64,000 nucleotides of DNA from a virus. The notes under the pieces are model-generated. The model was not told the origin of the DNA. It ran no database searches and saw nothing but the letters and a program-made list of their open reading frames with translations. The position numbers and the translations under genes were made by a program. Within the stretch, counting starts at the first letter, position 1, and each line of letters begins with the position of its first letter. Below, piece after piece: positions 39,960 through 48,111 of this stretch. The stretch is taken from the IMG/VR virus record IMGVR_UViG_3300024348_000014, positions 1 to 64,000 of that record. One strand, 5' to 3'.

Positions 39960-40895
39960 ATGCAATATATAACTAAACTCCAACATCGTGCTAGATATTT
40001 GGGATACCCAAATGCAGTATTACCAAAACATTTCGATGATTCGGTAGGTTTAACTGGTATCACTGATCCTGTAGAATACGATAGAATATCAGCTGCTGCT
40101 GACCCAACTATTTTCGAACAGATGGAATTTGATTTTAAGTGGGATTTAAATTTAACTGGTAATATTTTAAAAGCAAAATTTATTAATGTTACCGAAAATA
40201 ATAGAATTATTAATAATTTTTCTATTGATATGTCATATTTAAGTAATGCAGACGCATGTACTCTTTGGTATATTAAAGATGATATTATTTTAAGTAATAT
40301 ATCCAAAGTACTTGATGCAGATGCAGAAGAACTAACTATAGTAGATACAGATCTAGTTAATTCTTTCGCAAATACTTTACCAACCAAAAATTTTAATATT
40401 TATGGAACCCATGGTTTAATAGTATTTTATGTGACTAAAGATAATCCAACTCCTGCTGATATTATCACTTGTATTATTAGACCTATAGTTAGCACAGATA
40501 CGGACTATAATACAGTTTTACCAGAAATGTTAAGAAATAATATCGAAATTAAACCACTAGGTGATTATAGAGTTACTGTTACAGGTAATTTGACTAAGCA
40601 TCCTGCTGATCCTACTACATTACTGATTATTGATACACTTTTACCAGAAATAACAGTGACATCTTCAACAGTATCTGGTGATATTGTTACAGTTAATTTT
40701 ACAACAGATTCGAAAATCAATAACATTTATCTGGTCCAATCTGAAGGTTATTTACCAAAATTAAAAATCCCAGTTACTAATGGAACTGGTTCTTTTAAAG
40801 TAGTCACAACTGGTATGGATGCAGGTGATACTATTAAAGTTAAAATGGGTTTTAAATATTGGGTTAACAGAACTGAGTTCACTAAAATATTATAA
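39960..40895 (+). CDS. Fibre-associated protein with Ig-like C-terminus, unknown function
   Basis: 311 aa starting MQYITKLQHRARYLGYPNAVLPKHFDD. The first 30 residues are basic and aromatic; the rest is beta-rich. The last 90 residues (LLPEITVTSSTVSGDIVTVNFTTDSKINNIYLVQSEGYLPKLKIPV) look like an Ig-like sandwich. AGGAAAA precedes ATG. It follows the His/Cys-tipped fibre by 17 bases, so it may be its partner, adhesin or chaperone. No family is recognised. Confidence 0.6.
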   Translation: MQYITKLQHRARYLGYPNAVLPKHFDDSVGLTGITDPVEYDRISAAADPTIFEQMEFDFKWDLNLTGNILKAKFINVTENNRIINNFSIDMSYLSNADACTLWYIKDDIILSNISKVLDADAEELTIVDTDLVNSFANTLPTKNFNIYGTHGLIVFYVTKDNPTPADIITCIIRPIVSTDTDYNTVLPEMLRNNIEIKPLGDYRVTVTGNLTKHPADPTTLLIIDTLLPEITVTSSTVSGDIVTVNFTTDSKINNIYLVQSEGYLPKLKIPVTNGTGSFKVVTTGMDAGDTIKVKMGFKYWVNRTEFTKIL

Positions 40896-40912
40896 AATTT
40901 ATATTTTGAACA

Positions 40913-40954
40913 TATCCTATCGGAGATAAATACTCTGATAGGATAATTTATTTT
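40913..40954 (+). terminator. 13-bp hairpin with U-rich tail
   Basis: TATCCTATCGGAG (40913-40925) pairs with CTCTGATAGGATA (40933-40945), one G-U pair, loop ATAAATA, followed by ATTTATTTT. It is a good intrinsic terminator for the fibre operon, and its loop is itself a late-promoter word. Confidence 0.75.
40926..40932 (+). promoter_or_regulatory. Late promoter ATAAATA in a hairpin loop
   Basis: ATAAATA makes up exactly the 7-base loop of the 40913-40945 hairpin and lies 32 bases before the radical SAM ATG. Distance and sequence fit the other late promoters of this phage. Confidence 0.6.
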
Positions 40955-40964
40955 GAGGGATAGT

Positions 40965-42356
40965 ATGGCAACTTTTGAAATTTCAGCATGGAGTCCAGCA
41001 GAAAAGGTTACTAAGAAATTATTTTACAATAGTTCTCTTAGCACATTAAAGTGGGAAGATGGTTCCAATGTTATTGCAGATGTTAGAACACAACCTGATG
41101 TTGTTTCTCCTGCAAAGATTGAACATGGTAAAAAAGATTTAAAAACTGTTAAGATTCAACTAGGTCTTTCTTGTAACTTTGAATGTGATTATTGCAATCA
41201 AAGATTCGTACCACATGCAGATGAAACTAATCCAAACGATGTAGATCCATTTGTATTGAATATGGACTCATGGTATGAAGGTGGGTCTGATGGATTTGGT
41301 AAAGATACAAACTTCGAGTTTTGGGGTGGTGAACCATTTGTTTATTGGAAAACAATGAAGCCTCTTGCAGAAGCACTTAATAAAAAATACCCAAATGCTC
41401 GTATGTCAGTAATTACAAATGGTAGTTTATTAGACATAGAAAAAAATGAGTGGTTAGAACGATATAATTTTGGTGTGGCGGTTTCACATGATGGTCCAGG
41501 ACAACCAGTTCGTGGACCAGATCCTTTAGATGATCCAAAATCTAAAGAAGGTATTATAGATCTTTATAAAAGACTTGCACCAAAGCGTATGTTTAGTTTT
41601 AATTCTATGATTAACTCTAAGAATACTAGTCGTGCTGAGATTGAAAAATTCTTCTTCAATTTTGTTGATACTGAAATCGGTGAGAAATATAAACAGTTCT
41701 TAACAATAGGCGAAGGTGCTTTCGTTGATGCTTATGATGAGGGTGGATTAGCAAATTCTTTAGTTGATGGTGAAGAAGATATTTCTTATAGAAATCAAGC
41801 ATTAGAAGAATTGCGTGCTGGTAAGGTAACAAGATTTGATGTTATCGGGCAGAAAGTCGGTGGGTTTATTGACTCATTAGCGAATGGTGTTAGAATCGAA
41901 TCACTACCCCAAAAGTGTGGTATGGATAAATCTAATTCTATTGCTCTTGACTTAAATGGTAATGTTTTAACCTGCCAAAATGTAAGTCCAGTTTCTACAA
42001 ATCCCGCAGGTATATCTCATAAACTTGGACATATATCTGATCTTTCTTCAACTAGATTAGATTCAGCTACTCATTGGAGTGATAGAAAAGAATGCCCAAA
42101 CTGCCCAGTAGTACATATTTGCAAGGGTGCTTGTATGTTTCTTTCTGGTCCACTATGGGATGCTTCTTGTGATAATGCATTTAGTGATAATATCATCCCA
42201 TTTTGTATCGCAATTGAAGAGATAACAGGATGTATCCCTGAGTATATCGAGGGTCCATTAAGAGAAGATCGTAAAGATATTTTCTGGTGGGTTAAGGGTA
42301 AACCAGAAAAGGTTAGAAAACCTAAAAAGATTATACCGATTGTGATGGCATCATGA
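40965..42356 (+). CDS. Radical SAM enzyme with C-terminal SPASM domain
   Basis: 463 aa from ATG 40965, preceded by GAGGGA; an in-frame TTG at 40953 is less likely. The SAM-cluster motif is LSCNFECDYCNQ with Cys70, Cys74 and Cys77 (CxxxCxxC). EFWGGEPFVYW follows as the GGEP motif, then a TIM-barrel core. The C-terminus has the SPASM pattern: KCGMDKSNSIALDLNGNVLTCQN, then ECPNC-x5-C-x3-C (Cys377, 380, 386, 390) and later Cys residues for auxiliary iron-sulfur clusters. Such enzymes (anSME, sactisynthase and RiPP maturases) modify side chains of proteins or peptides. It heads a late cassette within fibre genes, so a virion-protein target is inferred. Confidence 0.9.
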   Translation: MATFEISAWSPAEKVTKKLFYNSSLSTLKWEDGSNVIADVRTQPDVVSPAKIEHGKKDLKTVKIQLGLSCNFECDYCNQRFVPHADETNPNDVDPFVLNMDSWYEGGSDGFGKDTNFEFWGGEPFVYWKTMKPLAEALNKKYPNARMSVITNGSLLDIEKNEWLERYNFGVAVSHDGPGQPVRGPDPLDDPKSKEGIIDLYKRLAPKRMFSFNSMINSKNTSRAEIEKFFFNFVDTEIGEKYKQFLTIGEGAFVDAYDEGGLANSLVDGEEDISYRNQALEELRAGKVTRFDVIGQKVGGFIDSLANGVRIESLPQKCGMDKSNSIALDLNGNVLTCQNVSPVSTNPAGISHKLGHISDLSSTRLDSATHWSDRKECPNCPVVHICKGACMFLSGPLWDASCDNAFSDNIIPFCIAIEEITGCIPEYIEGPLREDRKDIFWWVKGKPEKVRKPKKIIPIVMAS

Positions 42357-42667
42357 GTAGTTTCTTTAAAGGATACGTATTAGAGATTAATCAATTCCCT
42401 AGAATTGTAGGAAACATTGGAACTATCGAACACTATACAGTCAAAGAAGTATTTGAATTTGATAGTGATACTAAAGAATATGGGTACAGAGATAGCCTAA
42501 TTCCACTACAATCTGTTATAAATAAAGATGAGATTGACCTAAATACAATTAAAGATCTTATAAATAATAAGGTGGCTTTCTTGAGAAGAACCTTAAATTT
42601 TCAGAACCAAACACAAGTCTGGTCTTTTGATACCAGCAAATTAGGAGAACTAAAAAATGACAGTTAA
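42353..42667 (+). CDS. Small protein of the radical SAM cassette
   Basis: 104 aa, ATGA overlap with the radical SAM stop and an 11-base overlap with the next gene, so tightly coupled. MSSFFKGYVLEINQFPRIVG..., with EVFEFDSDTKEYGYRDSLIPLQ and a helical segment NLNTIKDLINNKV-like around residue 65. No Cys at all, so it is not a Cys-rich precursor peptide. It could be a recognition (adaptor) protein or a substrate carrier for the enzyme. No family recognised. Confidence 0.7.
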   Translation: MSSFFKGYVLEINQFPRIVGNIGTIEHYTVKEVFEFDSDTKEYGYRDSLIPLQSVINKDEIDLNTIKDLINNKVAFLRRTLNFQNQTQVWSFDTSKLGELKNDS

Positions 42668-43604
42668 AAATGTAAAATGGGTTATCGCTCATGAGCCTAT
42701 TGGTTTATTTTTGAAGGTAGCCGAAGCATTTTCCAAAGAAGTTAACGAAAGAACTAATGGGAAATTTAATGTTGAGATTCTCTCATTGACTGAGTATTCT
42801 CAAAAGTACAATTTCGGTAAACAACTAACAAAACGATCTATGATGGATTTAGTTGGTTCTGGACAAGTTGAGATGGGTCACATCTATACAACTTGGCTCG
42901 CAGATATCAATCCAGATCTTAATGTTTTAGATTTACCATTCTTGTTTAGAGATCACGATCATGCTGATGCTATTCTTGATGGTCCAATCGGTGCTGATTT
43001 GTTAGCTGGTGTTGAGAAGAACTCTCAGATCAAAGCAATGGCATTTACATATTCTGGTGGATATCGTGTGGTTCCTGCTAATTTTAAAGCAGATACGATT
43101 GAATCTTGGAAAGGTAAAAAAGTTAGAATTAGTTCTAGCCCAGTTGCCCAAGCAACTTTCGAAACACTCGGTGCAATTGCAAATCCTAATATCGAATTAG
43201 AACAAATGAATGAACAAGCCGATCGTGGAAACATCGATGCAGGTGAATCAACTTATGTTCGCATTTTCCCACTACAGCAAAACAAATCTTTCAAGTATGT
43301 TAATGATACTGCACACAGTTTGTTCTTGACTTCTATTATTGTCAATGAGGCTTTCTTCAATCAGTTTGACGATGAAACTAAACAGATCATGTCTGAAGCA
43401 GCATTTAATGCAGCAAAGGCAGAACGTAAAGAATCTGTTGCAGATATTCCAAATATTTTAGATCAATGTAAAGCTGAAAAAGTTGAAGTTATCTCTATGT
43501 CTAAATCTGAACAGAAAAAGATGCAAGATCTATTGACCCCTCTCCATGATAGATTTGAGGCTTCCTTTAGTGATGGATTAGTCAAGAGCATTAAGTCTCA
43601 TTAA
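42657..43604 (+). CDS. TRAP-type (DctP-like) solute-binding protein without signal peptide
   Basis: 315 aa. The family pattern of TRAP-transporter periplasmic binding proteins is clear: FSKEVNERTNGKFNVEILSL, GSGQVEMGHIYTTW, LNVLDLPFLFRDHDHADAILDGPIG, SGGYRVVPANF, SWKGKKVRISSSPVAQATFETLGAIANP (the Arg in VRISS is at the ligand-carboxylate position) and GNIDAGESTYVRIFP. But MTVKNVKWVIAHEP is not a signal peptide, so the protein stays in the cytoplasm or joins the virion. No transporter subunits are encoded. In this place it may bind a small acid for an enzyme or act as a receptor-like module. Confidence 0.85.
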   Translation: MTVKNVKWVIAHEPIGLFLKVAEAFSKEVNERTNGKFNVEILSLTEYSQKYNFGKQLTKRSMMDLVGSGQVEMGHIYTTWLADINPDLNVLDLPFLFRDHDHADAILDGPIGADLLAGVEKNSQIKAMAFTYSGGYRVVPANFKADTIESWKGKKVRISSSPVAQATFETLGAIANPNIELEQMNEQADRGNIDAGESTYVRIFPLQQNKSFKYVNDTAHSLFLTSIIVNEAFFNQFDDETKQIMSEAAFNAAKAERKESVADIPNILDQCKAEKVEVISMSKSEQKKMQDLLTPLHDRFEASFSDGLVKSIKSH

Positions 43605-43610
43605 TCTAAA

Positions 43611-43617
43611 CTAAATA
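43611..43617 (+). promoter_or_regulatory. T4-like late promoter CTAAATA
   Basis: CTAAATA just after the TRAP-like gene. The expected start near 43624 is directly in front of the terminator hairpin, so the hairpin would form the 5' end of the PP-loop gene transcript. Confidence 0.6.
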
Positions 43618-43625
43618 TATTATAC

Positions 43626-43650
43626 AGGGGATGTTTAGCATCCCCTTTTT
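43626..43650 (+). terminator. Intrinsic terminator after the TRAP-like gene
   Basis: GGGGATG (43627-43633), loop TTTAG, CATCCCC (43639-43645) and TTTTT. Strong stem and U-tract, ending the radical SAM unit. It may also protect the 5' end of a transcript from the late promoter just upstream. Confidence 0.88.
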
Positions 43651-43667
43651 ATTTTATGGAAAATATA

Positions 43668-44711
43668 ATGAAACCTAGAATTTTATATTATAACAAAAAA
43701 CAAGCACCTTTCTTAATTAATAGAGATGCTTCTTCAATGTCACCATTTTTATCTAAAACGTATACATATAAAATTTTTAATTCATATGAGACACTTGGAT
43801 TAAATAAACATAATATGGTATATGATAGATCTGGTTCTGTACCACATTATTTAAATATTGCAGAAGATGCCCACCCAATACCAGAGGTGGGTATTTCTTT
43901 TAATAAATCATTTTATCAAGCATGTGAAGAACGTGCAAAGCACCTCCTAAGTCTTAATAAAGTAGTACATGTACTTTGGTCTGGTGGAATTGATAGCACT
44001 TTTGTTTTATTCATGTTAAAGAAATTCTCCAACGATCCCGATCAGGTTAGAGTTTGGGGTACATTAAATTCTATCTTAGAATCTGGTGATATGTTTGATA
44101 GAAGATTAAAGAATGAATTTCCTTACACTATCCTAGAACCAACAGATAATGAGTTTTCCTTTAATGTAAATGAATGTATTTTTGTCAGTGGGATGGGTGG
44201 GAATCAGTTATTTGGACCAACAGATGATATGTTCGCCACTGGTGGAACTGCTATGTTCCACCACACTCTTGGTACTCCAGAAACTATATACGAATCTTAC
44301 GAGAATAACATAGACCCTAAACTATTAGAATTTCTGGATCCAATGATAAAGAATTCTTATAGGAAAATTGAAACAGTCGCCGATCTAAGATGGTATTGTA
44401 TTTTTAATCTAGACTGGTACACTGGCTTATATGAACATAGAACAATGCTTCAGATAGAAAAGACTAAAAAGATGCATGCGTTTTTTGATTCTGACGATCT
44501 ACAACGCTGGGCTATGACTACTAAAGAACCATTCACCAAAGTTCGTGGGAATGCCAATACACATCGTTGGCAAATGAGGCAAATTCTGTCCGAAGAATTC
44601 GGAGAACGAGATTATGCTTTAAACAAATCAAAGAAAATATCAAACCTAAACGTCCAACGTCCTCAGTGGCTATTTTTACTAGACGATTTCCATAATGTCC
44701 TGATCGACTAA
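43668..44711 (+). CDS. AsnB-like PP-loop ATPase (no glutaminase domain)
   Basis: 347 aa from ATG 43668 with GGAAAA eight bases upstream; ATG 43656 is the alternative. LWSGGIDSTFVLFML (Ser105-Thr111) is the PP-loop that binds ATP in asparagine synthetase-type enzymes; FVSGMGGNQLFGP matches AsnB LSGEGGDELFGG, and YEHRTMLQIEKTKKMHAFFDSDDLQRWAM the C-terminal part. The N-terminal glutamine amidotransferase of AsnB is missing, replaced by about 100 unrelated residues. Stand-alone AsnB-like enzymes include lasso-peptide cyclases and amide-bond formers. It would adenylate a carboxylate; the substrate is unknown. Confidence 0.85.
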   Translation: MKPRILYYNKKQAPFLINRDASSMSPFLSKTYTYKIFNSYETLGLNKHNMVYDRSGSVPHYLNIAEDAHPIPEVGISFNKSFYQACEERAKHLLSLNKVVHVLWSGGIDSTFVLFMLKKFSNDPDQVRVWGTLNSILESGDMFDRRLKNEFPYTILEPTDNEFSFNVNECIFVSGMGGNQLFGPTDDMFATGGTAMFHHTLGTPETIYESYENNIDPKLLEFLDPMIKNSYRKIETVADLRWYCIFNLDWYTGLYEHRTMLQIEKTKKMHAFFDSDDLQRWAMTTKEPFTKVRGNANTHRWQMRQILSEEFGERDYALNKSKKISNLNVQRPQWLFLLDDFHNVLID

Positions 44712-44736
44712 GTTGCAAATACAAAAATCCCTCGCT

Positions 44737-44744
44737 TATAAATA
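44737..44744 (+). promoter_or_regulatory. T4 late promoter, full consensus TATAAATA
   Basis: TATAAATA, identical to the T4 late consensus, 29 bases before ATG 44774. It begins the fibre-attachment unit. Confidence 0.75.
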
Positions 44745-44773
44745 AAGAGGTAAAAGCAATTTAGGATCAGAAA

Positions 44774-45109
44774 ATGGCGACTGTTAGTAATCTATTCGTT
44801 GACGCTGGGGCTAACTACAGCAATATAATTACTGTATCCGCATCCAATGGTCAAGCACTCGATTTGACTGGATATACTGTGGCTTCTCAAATGAGAAAGT
44901 CATATCAGTCCAGCACATCCTATAATTTCACATCAAGTATATACTTAGCAGCTTCTGGTAAGGTTAGACTTCAATTAACAGATGTACAATCTGCTAGTAT
45001 TCCAGCTGGACGCTGGCTTTATGATGTAGAGATAACTTCTCCATCTGGTACAAAAACCAGAGTAGTCGAGGGAGTTGTCACAGTTAACCCACAAATTACA
45101 CAGATTTAA
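44774..45109 (+). CDS. BppU-like fibre/baseplate attachment protein
   Basis: 111 aa beta protein: MATVSNLFVDAGANYSNIITVSASNGQALDLTGYTVASQMRKSY..., ending SGTKTRVVEGVVTVNPQIT. The pattern (GANYSxxIxV...NGxxLDLTGYTV...GRWLYDVEITS...VxEGxVTVxP) matches the BppU N-terminal-like fold that attaches fibres in several phages and occurs in T4-like marine phages. AGGATCAG lies before ATG. It is probably part of the fibre base. Confidence 0.75.
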   Translation: MATVSNLFVDAGANYSNIITVSASNGQALDLTGYTVASQMRKSYQSSTSYNFTSSIYLAASGKVRLQLTDVQSASIPAGRWLYDVEITSPSGTKTRVVEGVVTVNPQITQI

Positions 45110-45111
45110 TT

Positions 45112-45363
45112 ATGACAGATACAATAGCAATTGTTACCCCAGATGAAGCGTTAACTGTTGCAGTTTCCGAAGGTGTTCTTACACTTTCACAATCAAACTT
45201 AGCTGCACCAGCTGTAGTCGAATCTATGTCAAACATCGCCGATGTCGATGTTACTACGAATGGTAAGTTAAATGGATCGCTTTTAGTATACAGAACAATA
45301 ACAAATAAATGGACTGCTTCTACTACGCTTGATGCGCAGAATTTAGAAGGTGGCGAATTTTAA
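45112..45363 (+). CDS. Small fibre-region protein
   Basis: 83 aa, MTDTIAIVTPDEALTVAVSEGVLTLSQSN..., with SMSNIADVDVTTNGKLNGSLLVYRTITNKWTAS, the phrase xxIxDVxxxxxxxGxxLxYxxxxxKWxxS commonly found in phage fibres. Two bases from the previous stop. A short structural part next to a large fibre, function unknown. Confidence 0.7.
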   Translation: MTDTIAIVTPDEALTVAVSEGVLTLSQSNLAAPAVVESMSNIADVDVTTNGKLNGSLLVYRTITNKWTASTTLDAQNLEGGEF

Positions 45364-45377
45364 TCGGAGAATAAAAG

Positions 45378-48053
45378 ATGGCATCAATAATTAGAATAAA
45401 ACGCTCATCGGTTTCAGGGAATCCAGCTACACTGGGTGCTGGTGAATTAGCGTATTCAGCACTTAATGGGGCTGGTGGTAATCGTCTATACATTGGTATG
45501 GGCACAGAGACCTCAGGTAATGCTGCTAACCACTTAGTAATCGGTGGTACTTACTACACTGGTTTAATTGACGCATCAGTTGCTGGCACATTAACTACTA
45601 GTGCATCCTCAATTCCAGTTCTTTCTGCAACTGGTACGATCGATACTTGGAAAGTTGGTAATACTCAATTAACTGGTAACACATTATCATCTACTGACAC
45701 CAATGGTAACATTAACCTTACACCAAATGGTACTGGTAAATTAGTTCTTAATAATCCGTACATTAATGGTACGACTGATACTCTTGCTGAGTATATCTTT
45801 GATACAGTTGGTGGAGCAGTAACTGCTGGTACAGGTATTACTGTAACACCAAGTGATGTTGGTAATACTACTACCATTTCAATAACTAATACTGCGGTAA
45901 CTCCTGGAACTTATGGCTCTGCTACTTCGATTCCAACATTCACTGTTAATCAACAAGGTCAATTAACTGCTGCAGGTAGTGCTTCTTTAGCAACTACTTT
46001 AAATATCGCTGGTGATACTGGTACGTCAGCATTTGCTCTACTAACAGACACCATGACTTTTGTTGGTGGTACTGGTATTACTTCTGTTGTCGCAAAAGTT
46101 GGTGCTGCTACTAGTGTAACTTTTGATATTGATTCAACTGTTACTACTTTAACTGGTACTCAGACACTTACTAATAAGACTTTAACTAGCCCAATAATCA
46201 ATGGTGCAACCATTGGTGCTACAGGTGCTACATTTAATGGTTCTACTTCTGGTACAATTACTGTACTTGCATCAGCTGTTGCTGGAACAAATTCATTAAC
46301 TCTACCAGCTGCAACTGATACTTTAGTCGGTAAAGCAACAACTGATACACTTACTAACAAGTCTATCAACTTAGCAAACAATACACTAACTACTACTTCT
46401 GCTCAGTTAGCAACTGCTATCTCTGATGAGACTGGTACTGGTGTTGTTGTATTCTCTAATACTCCAACTCTTGTTACTCCTATTCTTGGTGTTGCTTCTG
46501 CTACTTCTATTAATAAAGTAGCAATTACTGCTCCTGCCACTGGTTCTACTTTAACTATTGCTGATGGTAAAACCTTTACTGCAAGCAATACTTTAACTCT
46601 AACTGGTACTGATACTTCATCTATTGCTTTCGGTGCTGGTGGTACTGTTGCTTATGTAGCAAACAAACTAAGCGTATTTGCTGCCACTACTTCTGCTGAA
46701 CTTGCTGGCGTTATCTCTGATGAGACTGGTACTGGTGTTCTAGTATTCTCTAACAGCCCAACTCTAGTTACTCCAACTCTTGGTGCTGCTTTAGCAACTA
46801 GCATTACTGCCACTTCTGGCAATATGACTGTTAATGCTGCAGCTGGTAATAACAGTGTAAACTTAGTTGCAACTGGTACTGGTACTGTTGACGTTGCCAA
46901 CAAGCGTATTACTTCTGTTGCTGAGCCTACTCAGTCTAGCGATGCTGCTACTAAGAACTACGTTGATGCTGTTAAGACTGGTCTAAAAGTTAAAGATGCT
47001 GTTCGTGCTGCAACTACTGCAAACCTAGCTGCAACATATGCTAACGGATCTTCTGGTGTTGGTGCTACATTAACTAACTCTGGATCTCAAGCTGCCTTTA
47101 CAATTGATTCGATCGTATTAACTGCTGGACAACGAGTTCTTGTTAAAGATCAATCAACTGCCTTCCAAAATGGTATCTATACAGTAACAACTGTTGGTAC
47201 TGTTTCTACAAACTGGGTTCTTACTCGTGCTATTGACAATGATAGTAATGTCACTGTTCTAGAAGTTGAAGGTGGAGATTTCTGTTTCGTTCAAGAAGGT
47301 ACAGTAAACGCTGATAATGGTTTCGTTGTAACTACTAATGGATCTATTACAATTGGTACTACTGGAATTGACTATGTTCAATTCTCTGGTGCTGGACAAG
47401 TTATCGCTGGTGATGGTTTAACTAAGACTGGCAATACTCTAAACGCAGTTGGTACTAATAACCGTATCTCTATTTCTGCTGATGCGATTGACATCTCTTC
47501 AAGTTATGTTGGTCAAGCAACTATTACTACTCTTGGTACTATCGCAACTGGTACTTGGCAAGGTACTATCGTTGGTTCAACTTATGGTGGTACTGGTGTT
47601 AATAATGGATCTAGCACTATTACACTTGGTGGTAGTTTAAGCACTATCGGTGCGTTTACTACTGCGTTAACTGCAACTGCTAATACTACATTAACACTAC
47701 CTGTTACTGGCACTCTTGCTACACTAGCTGGTACTGAAACATTTACTAACAAAACTTTAACTGCTCCAGTTATCGCAACTATTGTTAATACTGGTACTTT
47801 AACACTACCAACTTCAACTGATACTTTAGTTGGTCGTGCCACTACTGATACACTTACTAATAAAACAATCACTGGTGCGATAATCACTACTGGTAGTATT
47901 AACAATACTCCAATCGGTGCCACTACTACAAACACTGGTGCGTTCACTACATTAAATGCAAGTGGTACTATTACTGCTCAAGGTAATATTACTGGTGCTG
48001 GTGCTGGTACTTCTACTCTCGATGGATTCAATATCGATGGTGGTACGTACTAA
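45378..48053 (+). CDS. Large tail fibre, Mtd-N-like start and repeats
   Basis: 891 aa. The start (IIRIKRSSVSGNPATLGAGELAYSALNGAGGNRLYIGMG) resembles the N-terminal domain of major tropism determinant-like fibres. The body has repeated units: TGTQTLTNKTLTSPIINGA, ISDETGTGVVVFSNTPTLVTP and ISDETGTGVLVFSNSPTLVTP, which are widespread in phage long fibres. Residues about 520-640 form a non-repetitive domain (AATTANLAATY, VLVKDQSTAFQNGIYTVTTVG). It ends in Gly/Thr repeats without an obvious receptor tip, so the tip is perhaps another protein. Host range is likely decided here. Confidence 0.85.
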   Translation: MASIIRIKRSSVSGNPATLGAGELAYSALNGAGGNRLYIGMGTETSGNAANHLVIGGTYYTGLIDASVAGTLTTSASSIPVLSATGTIDTWKVGNTQLTGNTLSSTDTNGNINLTPNGTGKLVLNNPYINGTTDTLAEYIFDTVGGAVTAGTGITVTPSDVGNTTTISITNTAVTPGTYGSATSIPTFTVNQQGQLTAAGSASLATTLNIAGDTGTSAFALLTDTMTFVGGTGITSVVAKVGAATSVTFDIDSTVTTLTGTQTLTNKTLTSPIINGATIGATGATFNGSTSGTITVLASAVAGTNSLTLPAATDTLVGKATTDTLTNKSINLANNTLTTTSAQLATAISDETGTGVVVFSNTPTLVTPILGVASATSINKVAITAPATGSTLTIADGKTFTASNTLTLTGTDTSSIAFGAGGTVAYVANKLSVFAATTSAELAGVISDETGTGVLVFSNSPTLVTPTLGAALATSITATSGNMTVNAAAGNNSVNLVATGTGTVDVANKRITSVAEPTQSSDAATKNYVDAVKTGLKVKDAVRAATTANLAATYANGSSGVGATLTNSGSQAAFTIDSIVLTAGQRVLVKDQSTAFQNGIYTVTTVGTVSTNWVLTRAIDNDSNVTVLEVEGGDFCFVQEGTVNADNGFVVTTNGSITIGTTGIDYVQFSGAGQVIAGDGLTKTGNTLNAVGTNNRISISADAIDISSSYVGQATITTLGTIATGTWQGTIVGSTYGGTGVNNGSSTITLGGSLSTIGAFTTALTATANTTLTLPVTGTLATLAGTETFTNKTLTAPVIATIVNTGTLTLPTSTDTLVGRATTDTLTNKTITGAIITTGSINNTPIGATTTNTGAFTTLNASGTITAQGNITGAGAGTSTLDGFNIDGGTY

Positions 48054-48090
48054 CTAAATATAGTATAATACTGGGGATTCTTATCCCCAG
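48054..48090 (+). promoter_or_regulatory. Late promoter CTAAATA with 5' hairpin
   Basis: CTAAATA (48054-48060) followed by an 8-bp hairpin CTGGGGAT / TCTT / ATCCCCAG (48071-48090). The expected start is about 48067, so the hairpin would sit at the very 5' end of the transcript. The downstream ATAACCTTTTT is a poor U-tract, so termination is less likely. Confidence 0.6.
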
Positions 48091-48111
48091 ATAACCTTTT
48101 TAGGAAGATGA

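Noticed and set aside
46160-46903. Val/Ala-rich minus-strand ORFs under the fibre gene
   Set aside because: Antisense of ACT/GGT-rich fibre repeats; they repeat in each fibre gene (also 47582-47947, 52745-53275, 53318-53728) and look like composition shadows.
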